A stretch of DNA of 64,000 bases. Origin: Bacteroidota bacterium (GTDB lineage: Bacteria > Bacteroidota > Bacteroidia > Chitinophagales > Chitinophagaceae). Positions 38,318 to 46,262 of this stretch are shown piece by piece. The stretch is taken from contig JAUZNZ010000015.1 of assembly GCA_030706735.1 (NCBI GenBank), positions 54,998-118,997 on the forward strand, written 5' to 3'. The notes under the pieces are model-generated. The model did not search any database. It was not told the origin of the DNA and worked only from the letters and a program-made list of their open reading frames with translations. The translations under genes and the position numbers were made by a program. Positions within the stretch are counted from its first letter, which is position 1. Every line of letters starts with the position of its first letter.

Positions 38318-38899
38318 CTACGCCGTCTTGCGGCTGTCAATTTCGTCGGAGAGCGCGTCGAAGATCTCGTCGATCGTGCCTTCCCCCTTGACATACACCA
38401 CTTTATCGTATTTCTTATAGTGATCCGCTACAGCGGCGGTCTTCATTTCGTATTCGGCGATCCGGGCGCTGATGATCTCTTCATCGACATCATCACTGCG
38501 GCCGGAGGTCAGGCCGCGGTTCAGCAGCCTCTTGACCAATTCCTTCTGGCTCACCTGGAGGGCCAGGACGATGGCGATCTCGGTGCCTTTTTGGGTCAGC
38601 AGCTTATCCAGCGCCTCGGCCTGTGCATTGGTACGCGGGAAACCGTCAAATAAGAAGCCATTCGCCTGAGGATTATTATCCAGCGCCGAGCTGATCATTT
38701 CGATCACGACCTCATCGGGTACCAGTTGCCCTTTATCCATATAGCTCCGGGCCGCCATGCCGAGGGGGGTCTGTCCGGCAATCTCGCTGCGCAGCAGGTC
38801 CCCCGTGCTCAGATGTTTCAATCCATATTTGGAGATGAGCCTCTCGGACTGCGTTCCTTTTCCACTCCCCGGAGGCCCGAATAAAATTAAATTAAACAT
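38318..38899 (-). CDS. adk: Adenylate kinase
   Basis: A 193-residue enzyme that interconverts ATP, ADP and AMP. The P-loop GPPGSGKGTQ is at residue 8, followed by the AMP-binding LSTGDLLRSEI, FDGFPRT, and LID region NRGLTSGRSDDVDEE. The short LID lacks the zinc Cys set, as usual for the short form in Bacteroidota. A TATATTTG box (38925-38932) lies upstream. Confidence 0.95.
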   Translation of the reverse strand: MFNLILFGPPGSGKGTQSERLISKYGLKHLSTGDLLRSEIAGQTPLGMAARSYMDKGQLVPDEVVIEMISSALDNNPQANGFLFDGFPRTNAQAEALDKLLTQKGTEIAIVLALQVSQKELVKRLLNRGLTSGRSDDVDEEIISARIAEYEMKTAAVADHYKKYDKVVYVKGEGTIDEIFDALSDEIDSRKTA

Positions 38900-38924
38900 A
38901 ATGCTGATTACCCTTGTGAATGAA

Positions 38925-38932
38925 CAAATATA
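38925..38932 (-). promoter_or_regulatory. -7 box of adk
   Basis: Minus-strand TATATTTG matches TAnnTTTG, 25 bp before the ATG at 38899. No clear TTTG is seen 19 bp further upstream. Confidence 0.5.
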
Positions 38933-39040
38933 ACATACCGCCTTTATAATTCCGTTAACATTTTCCCCTTTTGCTTAAAAATCAGGAGGAGAACGGGGCG
39001 GCCGTTGAACATAGCAGGCCGTGATTTTGTTAGCCAATTT

Positions 39041-39535
39041 ATGGACTCCGCAAAGAATGATTCCGCCAAACACGCCGCCAATCCGAATTACTCCCGCGAG
39101 AATAAGGCCGCAGTAGATCTCCCCAATGAGCAATGGAAGAAGATATTGCCTGAAGACGTTTATTATGTGGCCAGGATGAAGGGAACGGAACGGCCCTGGA
39201 CCAGCCCCTTCGAAACCTCGAAGGAGGTGGGCACCTATTATTGTGCCGTCTGCGGCAACGCGCTCTTCCGGAGCGATACGAAGTTCGAAAGCGGCTGCGG
39301 CTGGCCCAGTTTTTACGAGCCGATCAGCAAGGGCAGCATCATTTACCTGCCTGACCATACCCTGGGCATGGAAAGAACGGAAGTGGAATGCGGCCGCTGT
39401 AAATCCCACCTCGGACACGTCTTTAATGACGGCCCGCCTCCGACCGGTCTGCGCTATTGCATCAATGGCGTCGTCCTCGACTTTGAAAAGGCCAAAGAGG
39501 CAGAGAAAAAATACCAGGAAAAAGGAAAGAGTTGA
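39041..39535 (+). CDS. msrB: Peptide-methionine (R)-S-oxide reductase MsrB
   Basis: A 164-residue enzyme that reduces methionine-R-sulfoxide in proteins. Zinc-site Cys pairs are YCAVCGN and CGRCKSHLGH; the family motif CGWPSFYEPI and the catalytic Cys in LRYCINGVVLDF are present. The usual GxRYCxNS is here RYCINGV, with Gly instead of Ser. The first 30 residues are a hydrophilic extension without a clear signal peptide. I chose the ATG at 39041. tRNA-Thr follows 22 bp downstream. Confidence 0.92.
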   Translation: MDSAKNDSAKHAANPNYSRENKAAVDLPNEQWKKILPEDVYYVARMKGTERPWTSPFETSKEVGTYYCAVCGNALFRSDTKFESGCGWPSFYEPISKGSIIYLPDHTLGMERTEVECGRCKSHLGHVFNDGPPPTGLRYCINGVVLDFEKAKEAEKKYQEKGKS

Positions 39536-39536
39536 C

Positions 39537-39544
39537 TAAATTTG
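39537..39544 (+). promoter_or_regulatory. -7 box of the tRNA-Thr gene
   Basis: TAAATTTG matches TAnnTTTG, 13 bp before the mature tRNA start at 39558. It overlaps the msrB stop region. Confidence 0.5.
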
Positions 39545-39557
39545 CGGGCCTATACCC

Positions 39558-39630
39558 GCCAACTTAGCTCAGCTGGTAGAGCATTTCATTCGTAATGAAA
39601 GGGTCGTCGGTTCGATTCCGATAGTTGGCT
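39558..39630 (+). tRNA. tRNA-Thr (anticodon CGT)
   Basis: A 73-nt cloverleaf: acceptor GCCAACT pairs with AGTTGGC, the D-arm contains AGCTCAGCTGGTAGAGC, the anticodon stem TTTCA/TGAAA holds loop TTCGTAA (anticodon CGT, Thr), and the T-arm has GGTTCGATTCC. The 3' CCA is not encoded. Confidence 0.95.
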
Positions 39631-39664
39631 CATCCCCTCCCGCCGGGAGGATAAAAATCGGACA

Positions 39665-40921
39665 ATGGCTTTATCCCAACTCTCTGAAGCGCTGATCGGG
39701 TCTGAAATTGTCAAGCTGGGCGGAGACATCCGTGAAAAGATCCGGCAGGGCGAGAAGATCTACAATTTTACGGTCGGCGATTTCGACCCAACCATCTTTC
39801 CCATCCCGCAGGAGCTGGAAAACGGGATCATCGAGGCCTATCGTCGGCATTTCACGAATTATCCCGCTGCAGAAGGTAATCTGGATTTGCGCGAGTCCAT
39901 AGCCGCTTTTTTGAAAGACCGGGAGAACCTGACCTACTCCCCCGATGAGATCCTGGTAGCCAGCGGCGGGCGCCCCCTGATCTATTCCCTGTTCCGCATC
40001 CTGGTAGATAAGGGAGATAAGGTCATTTACGCCGTTCCCTCCTGGAACAACAATCATTACACACAATTTACGGGCGGCGAGCATGTCGTCGTGGAGGCCT
40101 TCCCGGAAAATGATTTCATGCCGTCCGCGGACGATATTCAACCTCATATACAGGGCGCGACCCTGCTCTGTCTTTGCTCTCCCCAAAATCCGACGGGGAC
40201 GACGATCAGCAAAAAGGACCTGACGTCGATCTGCGAAATGGTGCTGGCGGAGAACGCCCGCCGCGGACCGCAGGAGAAGCGGCTCTTCCTGATGTATGAC
40301 CAGATGTACTGGCACCTCACCTATGGAAATATCCGGCATTACGATCCCGTCAGCCTGGTGCCCGCCATGCGCGAATACACCATATTCATCGACGCGATCA
40401 GCAAGGTCTTCGCGGCTACCGGCGTACGCGTAGGCTGGTCCTTCGGACCCAAAGCGGTGATAGACAAAATGAAGGCCATCATGACGCATATCGGGGCCTG
40501 GGCGCCGATGGCCGAACAGAAAGCTACGGCCAGGTTCCTCCTGCAAAAAGAGAAGATCGACGAATACCTCAAGGGATTCCGAGGCGCCGTTTACATGCGC
40601 CTGCATCGGATCTATGACGGCCTGGTGAAATTGAAGAAGGCGGGGTTTAGCGTCGACGCCATCGAGCCGCAGGCGGCCATCTACCTGACCATTAAGATCG
40701 ATCTGGCAGGCAAAAGGACAGGAGAAGGAAAGCTCCTTGCCACGCAGAGCGACGTCACGGCCTATCTCCTCGATGAGGCCAAACTGGCGGTCGTGCCGTT
40801 CACCGCATTTGGGGCATCACAAAGCTCGCCCTGGTACCGCCTGAGCGTGGGCACCTGTCACCTGGAGGACATCGATGAAATGATCCGGAAATTAAAGGAG
40901 GCGATGGAAAAATTATCCTGA
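39665..40921 (+). CDS. PLP-dependent class I/II aminotransferase
   Basis: A 418-residue fold-type I aminotransferase. SGGRPLIYSLFRILVDKGDKV, SPQNPTGT, the catalytic-Lys region DAISKVFAATGVRVGW (Lys about 246) and the C-terminal YRLSVG (substrate Arg) identify the family. It is closest to aspartate aminotransferase-like enzymes, but substrate choice is not readable. It starts 34 bp after the tRNA-Thr gene; no separate promoter was seen, so processing of a shared transcript is possible. Confidence 0.85.
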   Translation: MALSQLSEALIGSEIVKLGGDIREKIRQGEKIYNFTVGDFDPTIFPIPQELENGIIEAYRRHFTNYPAAEGNLDLRESIAAFLKDRENLTYSPDEILVASGGRPLIYSLFRILVDKGDKVIYAVPSWNNNHYTQFTGGEHVVVEAFPENDFMPSADDIQPHIQGATLLCLCSPQNPTGTTISKKDLTSICEMVLAENARRGPQEKRLFLMYDQMYWHLTYGNIRHYDPVSLVPAMREYTIFIDAISKVFAATGVRVGWSFGPKAVIDKMKAIMTHIGAWAPMAEQKATARFLLQKEKIDEYLKGFRGAVYMRLHRIYDGLVKLKKAGFSVDAIEPQAAIYLTIKIDLAGKRTGEGKLLATQSDVTAYLLDEAKLAVVPFTAFGASQSSPWYRLSVGTCHLEDIDEMIRKLKEAMEKLS

Positions 40922-40940
40922 GGGGGAAAGTAGAGTTATC

Positions 40941-41189
40941 CTAATTTTTATTGCAGATAAAGATGAAGGGCCGAAGTTCCTTTTGCCTGACGATCTTTTG
41001 CATGGAATCCTTCTTGCAAAGGACCTTATGCTTGTTCAGGTCGAATATCTCATGGGCAACACAAAAGCTTTCGATGGTCTCAAAATGGAACAAGAGGTCG
41101 TTTAATTGTTCCAATTCCTGTTCCATCAATTGTTCATTCATGTGTTCGTCTTTCACAAGAACAAGCAAATCTCTGTTACAAGTTTTCAT
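40941..41189 (-). CDS. Small hypothetical protein (82 residues)
   Basis: The protein has a charged, helix-prone core (EHMNEQLMEQELEQLNDLL) and three Cys. I do not recognise it. It is tail to tail with the aminotransferase and lies 12 bp downstream of a tiny lipoprotein gene on the same strand, so both are likely one unit. Base composition is lower in GC than its neighbours, which might mark a mobile or fast-evolving locus. Confidence 0.6.
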   Translation of the reverse strand: MKTCNRDLLVLVKDEHMNEQLMEQELEQLNDLLFHFETIESFCVAHEIFDLNKHKVLCKKDSMQKIVRQKELRPFIFICNKN

Positions 41190-41201
41190 TTCAATTAGAT
41201 T

Positions 41202-41342
41202 TTAATATCCCGACATCCCTTTGTTAATACCACAGCCGCATTTCTTGCTGGTGCCACCGATCCCCTTGCCCGAACTGCAGTTAGGGAGTACAATGCTACT
41301 AATTATTACCAACAGAATCAATACCAGCCTGGCTCTTTTCAT
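41202..41342 (-). CDS. Tiny lipoprotein (46 residues)
   Basis: ATG at 41342 opens a 46-codon frame: charged start MKRARLVL, hydrophobic run ILLVIISSIVL, lipobox VLPNC (Cys about residue 22), then a short mature part with Lys/Gly/Cys-rich KKCGCGINKGMSGY. Such short Cys-rich tails occur in small Bacteroidota lipoproteins; function unknown. It lies upstream of the 82-residue gene and is divergent from the glycosyltransferase, with a perfect dyad in between. Confidence 0.72.
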   Translation of the reverse strand: MKRARLVLILLVIISSIVLPNCSSGKGIGGTSKKCGCGINKGMSGY

Positions 41343-41364
41343 GGTTTCAATCTTACTAATTTAA

Positions 41365-41386
41365 ACTATTTTGTAGATAAAATAGT
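41365..41386. promoter_or_regulatory. Perfect 8-bp inverted repeat between divergent genes
   Basis: ACTATTTT-GTAGAT-AAAATAGT has exact arms. It lies between the tiny lipoprotein (start 41342, minus) and the glycosyltransferase (about 41395, plus). A candidate operator for both. Confidence 0.45.
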
Positions 41387-41394
41387 ATCTGCGC

Positions 41395-42597
41395 TTGACC
41401 CCAATTCCAAAAATTAACAATCCGGCCCCTCTGGCGCCCCGGATCCTGGTTTCCCCCCTCGATTGGGGATTGGGTCACGCAACTCGGTGCATTCCAATCA
41501 TTAAAGAATTACTAACCTTAAAATGTGAAGTGATTATCGCAGCGTCCGGTGATCAAAAGGCCCTTCTTGAACAGGAATTCCCCTCTTTATCCTTTGTTGA
41601 TTTGCCTGGTTATGAGGTAAAATATGGCAAAAACCGTGCCTTTACCGTTGGTAAAATAATGTTCTCCCTGCCGAAAATATTGATTCGGATCAAGCGGGAA
41701 AATGCCTGGTTGAAGGCCTATATGGAGCTCGGGCGGCCTGATGCCGTCATTTCGGACAATCGGTACGGACTTCACCACAAGGGGATCTTTTCCGTCTTCA
41801 TCACCCATCAGCTCATGATCAAGACCCCCTTTGGCAAATGGGCCGACAAATGGCTGCAGCGTTTGAATTACCGGGCCATCGGCCGCTTTTCCGCTTGCTG
41901 GGTGCCGGATTGGGAGACGGGTTCCGCCGTCGAACCGATCCCCCTGGCCGGCGAGCTTTCTCATCCGCGGAAATTACCGGCTGTACCTCTCCGTTATATC
42001 GGCCCGTTATCGCGCTTCAGCCGGGCGGACGGACAAGAGGCGGAAGAGTGCGACCTGCTGGTCCTGGTCTCGGGACCGGAACCGCAGCGTTCGCTCTTTG
42101 AAGAACTGATGAGGAAACAACTGATGCAATTTACGGGCCGCAGCATTTTGGTCAGGGGTTTGCCGGCCCTCGCGAAGGCCGGCCCGCCGGCCCAGGTTGC
42201 CCCACAGGTTGCCGCAAATGCATCGCGCGAATACGATCATCTGCCGGCCGCTCAGTTGAACAAGCTGATCGACGGCGCGGCCCTTGTCCTGTCCAGGCCA
42301 GGTTATAGCAGCGTCATGGATCTCTTCAGACTGGGGAAAAAATGCATCTTCATTCCGACGCCGGGACAAACGGAGCAGGAATACCTGGGAGCCTATCTGT
42401 CGGGCAAACAATTGGCCCTCTCCGTCAGTCAACGGGATTTCCATCTCCCGGACGCGCTGAGACAAGCCGCCGCGTTTCCATTCAGGAACCTGCCCTTCGA
42501 CGCCGCGGGGCGCACGGGCGAGGCAACGGGGAATGGCCCACTCCGGGCGGCCCTTGCCGACCTGGTCGAAAAGCTGTCTTTCTTGCCGGAAAGCTAG
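41395..42597 (+). CDS. Glycosyltransferase, MurG/GT28-like
   Basis: A protein of about 400 residues with the GT-B fold. The N-terminal ILVSPLDWGLGHATRCIPII resembles the nucleotide-sugar transferase start of MurG-like families; a C-terminal donor site is seen in ALVLSRPGYSSVMDLFRLG, followed by PTPGQTEQEYLGAYLS. It probably transfers a sugar to a lipid or carbohydrate acceptor; donor unknown. The start is uncertain: TTG at 41395 is the most upstream option and no early ATG exists. It overlaps the SixA-type gene tail to tail by 4 bp. Confidence 0.78.
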   Translation: MTPIPKINNPAPLAPRILVSPLDWGLGHATRCIPIIKELLTLKCEVIIAASGDQKALLEQEFPSLSFVDLPGYEVKYGKNRAFTVGKIMFSLPKILIRIKRENAWLKAYMELGRPDAVISDNRYGLHHKGIFSVFITHQLMIKTPFGKWADKWLQRLNYRAIGRFSACWVPDWETGSAVEPIPLAGELSHPRKLPAVPLRYIGPLSRFSRADGQEAEECDLLVLVSGPEPQRSLFEELMRKQLMQFTGRSILVRGLPALAKAGPPAQVAPQVAANASREYDHLPAAQLNKLIDGAALVLSRPGYSSVMDLFRLGKKCIFIPTPGQTEQEYLGAYLSGKQLALSVSQRDFHLPDALRQAAAFPFRNLPFDAAGRTGEATGNGPLRAALADLVEKLSFLPES

Positions 42598-43088
42598 GAT
42601 TCGCGTTTGGGATAGTCGAAGAACCAGAACTCCTTGCCCGTGCCCAGGAAATCGCTCCAGTGCGTAACGGGGCTGGTAACCGCAAATACCCCGCAAGTCG
42701 GCATATTGTCGACCCGGACCGAAGTCAGGGTATTGACAAAGGCGGTAATGCCGGGGTTATGCGAAAAGATGGCCACATGATCAAAACGATCATCCAGGCT
42801 GATGATCACTTCCTTAAAGGTTTGTACGGGGGCGTGGTAGAGGTCCGGGATGAATTCGATCTCGCCGCGGTCCTTCCCGAACTCGTGAGCGAATAGTTCG
42901 GCGGTCGTCCTGGCCCTCCTGGCCGGGCTGGAGACAAAATGATCGATCCGGACGCCTGACTTCAGGAGCCGCTGGGCCATCGCGGGGGCATCGCGTTTAC
43001 CACGGTCATTCAAAGCGCGGTCCATGTCAGTAACGAGGACATTATCCCAATTACTCTTGGCGTGTCTTATTATCATTAGGGTCTTCAT
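42594..43088 (-). CDS. SixA-type histidine phosphatase
   Basis: A 164-residue phosphohistidine phosphatase of the histidine phosphatase superfamily. The catalytic RHAKSNWDN (RHG-type motif, His at residue 9), SSPARRARTTAELF and SHNPGIT (second His) are present. Similar proteins dephosphorylate phosphohistidine. It is the gene before a response regulator, but orientation gives no clear link. Confidence 0.85.
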   Translation of the reverse strand: MKTLMIIRHAKSNWDNVLVTDMDRALNDRGKRDAPAMAQRLLKSGVRIDHFVSSPARRARTTAELFAHEFGKDRGEIEFIPDLYHAPVQTFKEVIISLDDRFDHVAIFSHNPGITAFVNTLTSVRVDNMPTCGVFAVTSPVTHWSDFLGTGKEFWFFDYPKRES

Positions 43089-43196
43089 AACGGTGCCTAA
43101 AGATAATACTAATTGTAGGCAGCTAAAAGCCGGACAGGCCTAAGTTTTATAAGAGTTTATACTTAAGAATCAATACGGGTGGGTATTTGTAACAAT

Positions 43197-43838
43197 CTAA
43201 AAATCAAAGGCTTGAGAATTAATAAAATTGATGAGGGATACCGTATTTTTCAACTTTAGCTTTTTTAGCACGTTGTGCCGGTGCACTTCCACGGTTTTCA
43301 GGGAAATATTCAGTTCCAACGCAATCTCCTTGGAGGAGTGGCCTGCCTTCAAGGCCCTGACAATCTGCATTTCACGGTCCGATAGGTTGTTGATATCCGG
43401 ATTGCCCTGGTCGCCCGCAAGCATTTGTTCGGAGAGGATATTTTTCACTTCCTGGCAAACGAAGACATGGTTTTCGCTAACCGCTGCGATCGCCTCCATC
43501 ATCTCCATCCTGGAAGAGTTCTTGGTGACATAGCCTTTGGCGCCGAGCCGAAGCATTTTCTTGGCATAGGCCGGCTGAGAATGCATGGATACGCCAATGA
43601 TCTTCGAGTTGGGGGAATATTTGCGGATCATTTTTAACACGTCGAATCCGCTCATCGGGGACATATTGATGTCAAGCAGGATGACATCGGGTCGTTTGTC
43701 GCGGGCCAGTTCGATCGCCCGTTGCCCGTTCCCGCACTCGGCCACAACATCGAAATTCTCGTTCTTCCCTAATAAATAGCTCCATGTTTCCCGGATAAGG
43801 GTATGATCATCAACGATCATGATGGATACTCGTTTCAT
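43197..43838 (-). CDS. NarL/LuxR-type response regulator, copy 1
   Basis: A 213-residue regulator with an N-terminal receiver (DDH acidic pair, phospho-acceptor Asp in VILLDINMSP, about 55) and a C-terminal LuxR HTH (LSDREMQIVRALKAGHSSKE then IALELNISLKTVEVHRHNVL). It shares most motifs with the response regulator at 46263, so they are recent paralogues. No histidine kinase lies next to this copy, so its partner may be the kinase at 46923-49265 or another one. Confidence 0.9.
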   Translation of the reverse strand: MKRVSIMIVDDHTLIRETWSYLLGKNENFDVVAECGNGQRAIELARDKRPDVILLDINMSPMSGFDVLKMIRKYSPNSKIIGVSMHSQPAYAKKMLRLGAKGYVTKNSSRMEMMEAIAAVSENHVFVCQEVKNILSEQMLAGDQGNPDINNLSDREMQIVRALKAGHSSKEIALELNISLKTVEVHRHNVLKKLKLKNTVSLINFINSQAFDF

Positions 43839-44012
43839 TTGCTGTGGTTTTTCTAAAAGAGAAAAGAAAATGACTTAGCCATTGATGCGACGACTTGCTA
43901 ATCAGTTGTTAACCTTTTAGTTTTCGGGAAGAGGCGAGATAGTATGAAACAGGTATATAATATTAAGGATTTTCCATGAGAATGACAATTAAACCCCAAT
44001 TGTTGATATTGG

Positions 44013-45860
44013 TCAATAACCGCGCACATTCTTGCCTTCCATATAGTTGATGAAGGCTTTGTTGACGACGCGATTACCGCCGGGCGTGGGGTAATTGCCT
44101 GTGAAATACCAATCCCCGGTGTTCGTGGGGCAGGCTTTATGGAGCGACTCGATGGTTTGATAAATGACCTGCACCGGAATATCGATCTCAGGCGGCGTGA
44201 TCAGCCTGGCGATCTTATCGGAGATCTCCTCCGTACTGAATGGCTTATACACCTGGCGTACGAGGTTCTCGGTATGCAATACCCCGGTTCGCTGCATTTC
44301 TTTGCACCGCTCGTAGAGCTCCTGCAAACAATGTTCCTTGCCTCTCTCTTTCATCAGGGCCACGGCTGCGCGAAAGGCGATAAAATCGCCCAATTTGCTC
44401 ATATCGATACCATAACAATCCGGATACCGTATCTGCGGCGCGGAGGAAACCACAATAATTTTTTTGGGCTCCAGGCGGGCGAGCATCCGCACGATGCTCT
44501 CCTTCAGGGTCGTTCCCCGCACGATGGAGTCATCGATTACCACAAGCGTGTCCTCTTTCTTCCGCACGGTGCCATAGGTGATATCGTAGACGTGCTGCAC
44601 CATTTCATTGCGCCCGATATCCTCGGTAATGAAGGTGCGCATCTTCACGTCCTTGATCGCCACCTTCTCCACGCGGATCTTGCGGCTCATCATCTCCACC
44701 AGCTTCTCTTCGGTAATATCCCTGCCCCAGGACAAAATGCGCTGCGTCTTGATGTCCTTCAGGTAATCGTCCATGCCCTTCCACAGTCCGTAAAAAGCCA
44801 CTTCCGCCGTATTCGGTATAAAGGACAGGATCGTATTTTTGAGATCGTGATCGACGGCTTGCAGGATCTGGCCAGTCAGGTTATACCCCAGGGCAATACG
44901 CTCCCGATAGATCTTCTCATCGCTGCCGCGGGAAAAATAGATCCGCTCGAAGCTGCATGCCCGGCGCTCCTTCGGCTCCAGGATCTTTTCCACCGTGACC
45001 GTGCCGTCGGACTTCGCGATCAGCCCCATGCCCGGCATAAGTTCCATCACCTCGTTCTCGCCGACATTAAACACCGTGCGGATAGCCGCCCGCTCGGAAG
45101 CCGCCACGACCACGTCTTCATTGATATAGTAATAGGCGGGCCGGATCCCATTGGCGTCGCGGAAGACGAAGCCATCGCCATTCCCCATCAGGCCTCCTAC
45201 CGTGAACCCCCCGTCGAAGAGGGGCACGGCCTTGCGCAGGAGTCCCACCACGTCCATGTTCCCGGGCGATGCCTCATCAGCATGGACCTGAAAATGATGG
45301 ATCACCTCCATCATGGCGGCCAGGTCGCTCTGTTTTTGGAACTCCCCCGGATCGATATTGACCAGGGCGAAAAGCTCGTCGGTATTCACCAGGTTGAAAT
45401 TGCCTGCAAGGGCCAGGTTCCTGGCGGGAATGATATTTCGCTTGATGAAGGGATGACAAAATTCGGCATTGTTCCTGCCCTGCGTGCCATAGCGCAAATG
45501 TCCCAATAGCAGCTCGCCCATCAACGGGATATGCCCCTTCATCAGACCGGGATGCCTGGCGATATCGGGCTGATAGAGCTCCAATTCCTTCACCTCGCCC
45601 ATGATCCTGGCAAAAATATCCGCAAGTGGTTGATTATTACTACTTCTGATTCGGTGGAGAAAGGGATGGCCGGGTTCGACATTGAGCTTTACCGCAGCGA
45701 CCCCGGCGCCATCCTGGCCGCGATTATGCTGCTTTTCCATGAGCAGGTACAACTTGTTCAACCCGTAGAGAACGGTCCCGTATTGCTGGAGATAATAGGA
45801 GAACGGTTTCCGTAGCCTGATGAATGCGAGCCCGCATTCATGTTTTATGTCATCGCTCAT
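44013..45860 (-). CDS. purF: Amidophosphoribosyltransferase (PurF, long Bacteroidota form)
   Basis: A 615-residue enzyme that makes phosphoribosylamine from PRPP and glutamine, first step of purine synthesis. An N-terminal eight-residue propeptide precedes the nucleophile Cys in KHECGLAF (residue 9). The glutaminase domain (about 1-280: NRGQDGAG, LLGHLRYGTQGRNN) and the phosphoribosyltransferase domain (VVIDDSIVRGTTLKESI) follow. It is about 110 residues longer than E. coli PurF, as in this phylum. A TAACTTTG box is 19 bp upstream, and an attenuator-like element precedes that. Confidence 0.93.
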   Translation of the reverse strand: MSDDIKHECGLAFIRLRKPFSYYLQQYGTVLYGLNKLYLLMEKQHNRGQDGAGVAAVKLNVEPGHPFLHRIRSSNNQPLADIFARIMGEVKELELYQPDIARHPGLMKGHIPLMGELLLGHLRYGTQGRNNAEFCHPFIKRNIIPARNLALAGNFNLVNTDELFALVNIDPGEFQKQSDLAAMMEVIHHFQVHADEASPGNMDVVGLLRKAVPLFDGGFTVGGLMGNGDGFVFRDANGIRPAYYYINEDVVVAASERAAIRTVFNVGENEVMELMPGMGLIAKSDGTVTVEKILEPKERRACSFERIYFSRGSDEKIYRERIALGYNLTGQILQAVDHDLKNTILSFIPNTAEVAFYGLWKGMDDYLKDIKTQRILSWGRDITEEKLVEMMSRKIRVEKVAIKDVKMRTFITEDIGRNEMVQHVYDITYGTVRKKEDTLVVIDDSIVRGTTLKESIVRMLARLEPKKIIVVSSAPQIRYPDCYGIDMSKLGDFIAFRAAVALMKERGKEHCLQELYERCKEMQRTGVLHTENLVRQVYKPFSTEEISDKIARLITPPEIDIPVQVIYQTIESLHKACPTNTGDWYFTGNYPTPGGNRVVNKAFINYMEGKNVRGY

Positions 45861-45879
45861 TGATTTTTTCCCTGAGCCG

Positions 45880-45887
45880 CAAAGTTA
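45880..45887 (-). promoter_or_regulatory. -7 box of purF
   Basis: Minus-strand TAACTTTG matches TAnnTTTG, 19 bp before the ATG at 45860 and downstream of the terminator at 45907-45937, so purF has its own start. Confidence 0.6.
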
Positions 45888-45906
45888 ACCTTATTTGGAG
45901 AAAGAA

Positions 45907-45937
45907 AAAACCCCCAGTCTTCATAGGCTTGGGGGCG
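45907..45937 (-). terminator. Strong rho-independent terminator upstream of purF
   Basis: Minus strand CCCCCAAG ... CTGGGGG with 10-nt loop is followed by TTTTTTCTTT. It ends transcription from upstream, about 50 bp before the purF start. Confidence 0.75.
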
Positions 45938-46017
45938 GAGTTCCAACAGGATGATGAACCATTGTCTCAGAGATGGAAATCTCTGGGTTTTTCAGGACTG
46001 GAACTTTGATGCTTCAT
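45938..46017 (-). ncRNA. Candidate attenuator or small RNA upstream of purF
   Basis: Minus strand: a 16-codon ORF (46017-45967, reading MKHQSSSPEKPRDFHL) is overlapped at its stop by the perfect stem CAGAGAT-TTCC-ATCTCTG (45985-45968). Outside this, AGTTCCA (46005-45999) pairs with TGGAACT (45947-45941). CCAGTC (46001-45996) could instead pair with GACTGG in the terminator 3' arm (45921-45916). This is a mutually exclusive set followed by the terminator. Whether it serves purF, which has its own promoter, or is a separate small RNA is not clear. Confidence 0.5.
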
Positions 46018-46262
46018 TGGATTGGACTTTAAAACGGCGTTGCTTTTAGACGTTGTGTTAAAACGACATATTAAAGATCAGTTAAAATGTTGGATCGAGG
46101 AAGGAATGGGTGGTCGAATTCTCCTTCATTAAAGCATAAATTCACCCCCTCATAGGGGTTTACCCCAGCCATGATCGGCAGGGAGCAGTGCCCGGGACCG
46201 TTAGGAGGCGCTACTGCAGGGAAGGGGCGACAGGCCGGCCGGCCCGGCCAGAGGCTAGGGGT
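46018..46262. other. Gene-free stretch between the response regulator and the purF-proximal element
   Basis: No credible ORF. GC-rich inverted words (GGCCGGCCGGCCCGGCC at 46233-46249) lie 14 bp behind the response-regulator stop and may help end its transcript, but no T-run follows. A second small stem, CCCCT-CAT-AGGGG, is near 46148. Confidence 0.4.

Noticed and set aside
40941..41394. Toxin-antitoxin pair (two small genes, lower GC)
   Set aside because: The first protein is a lipoprotein and the second has no toxin or DNA-binding motif, so the reading has no support beyond size.
44139..45509. 456-codon open frame on the plus strand opposite purF
   Set aside because: PurF motifs on the minus strand are unambiguous, and the antisense frame has no domain features.
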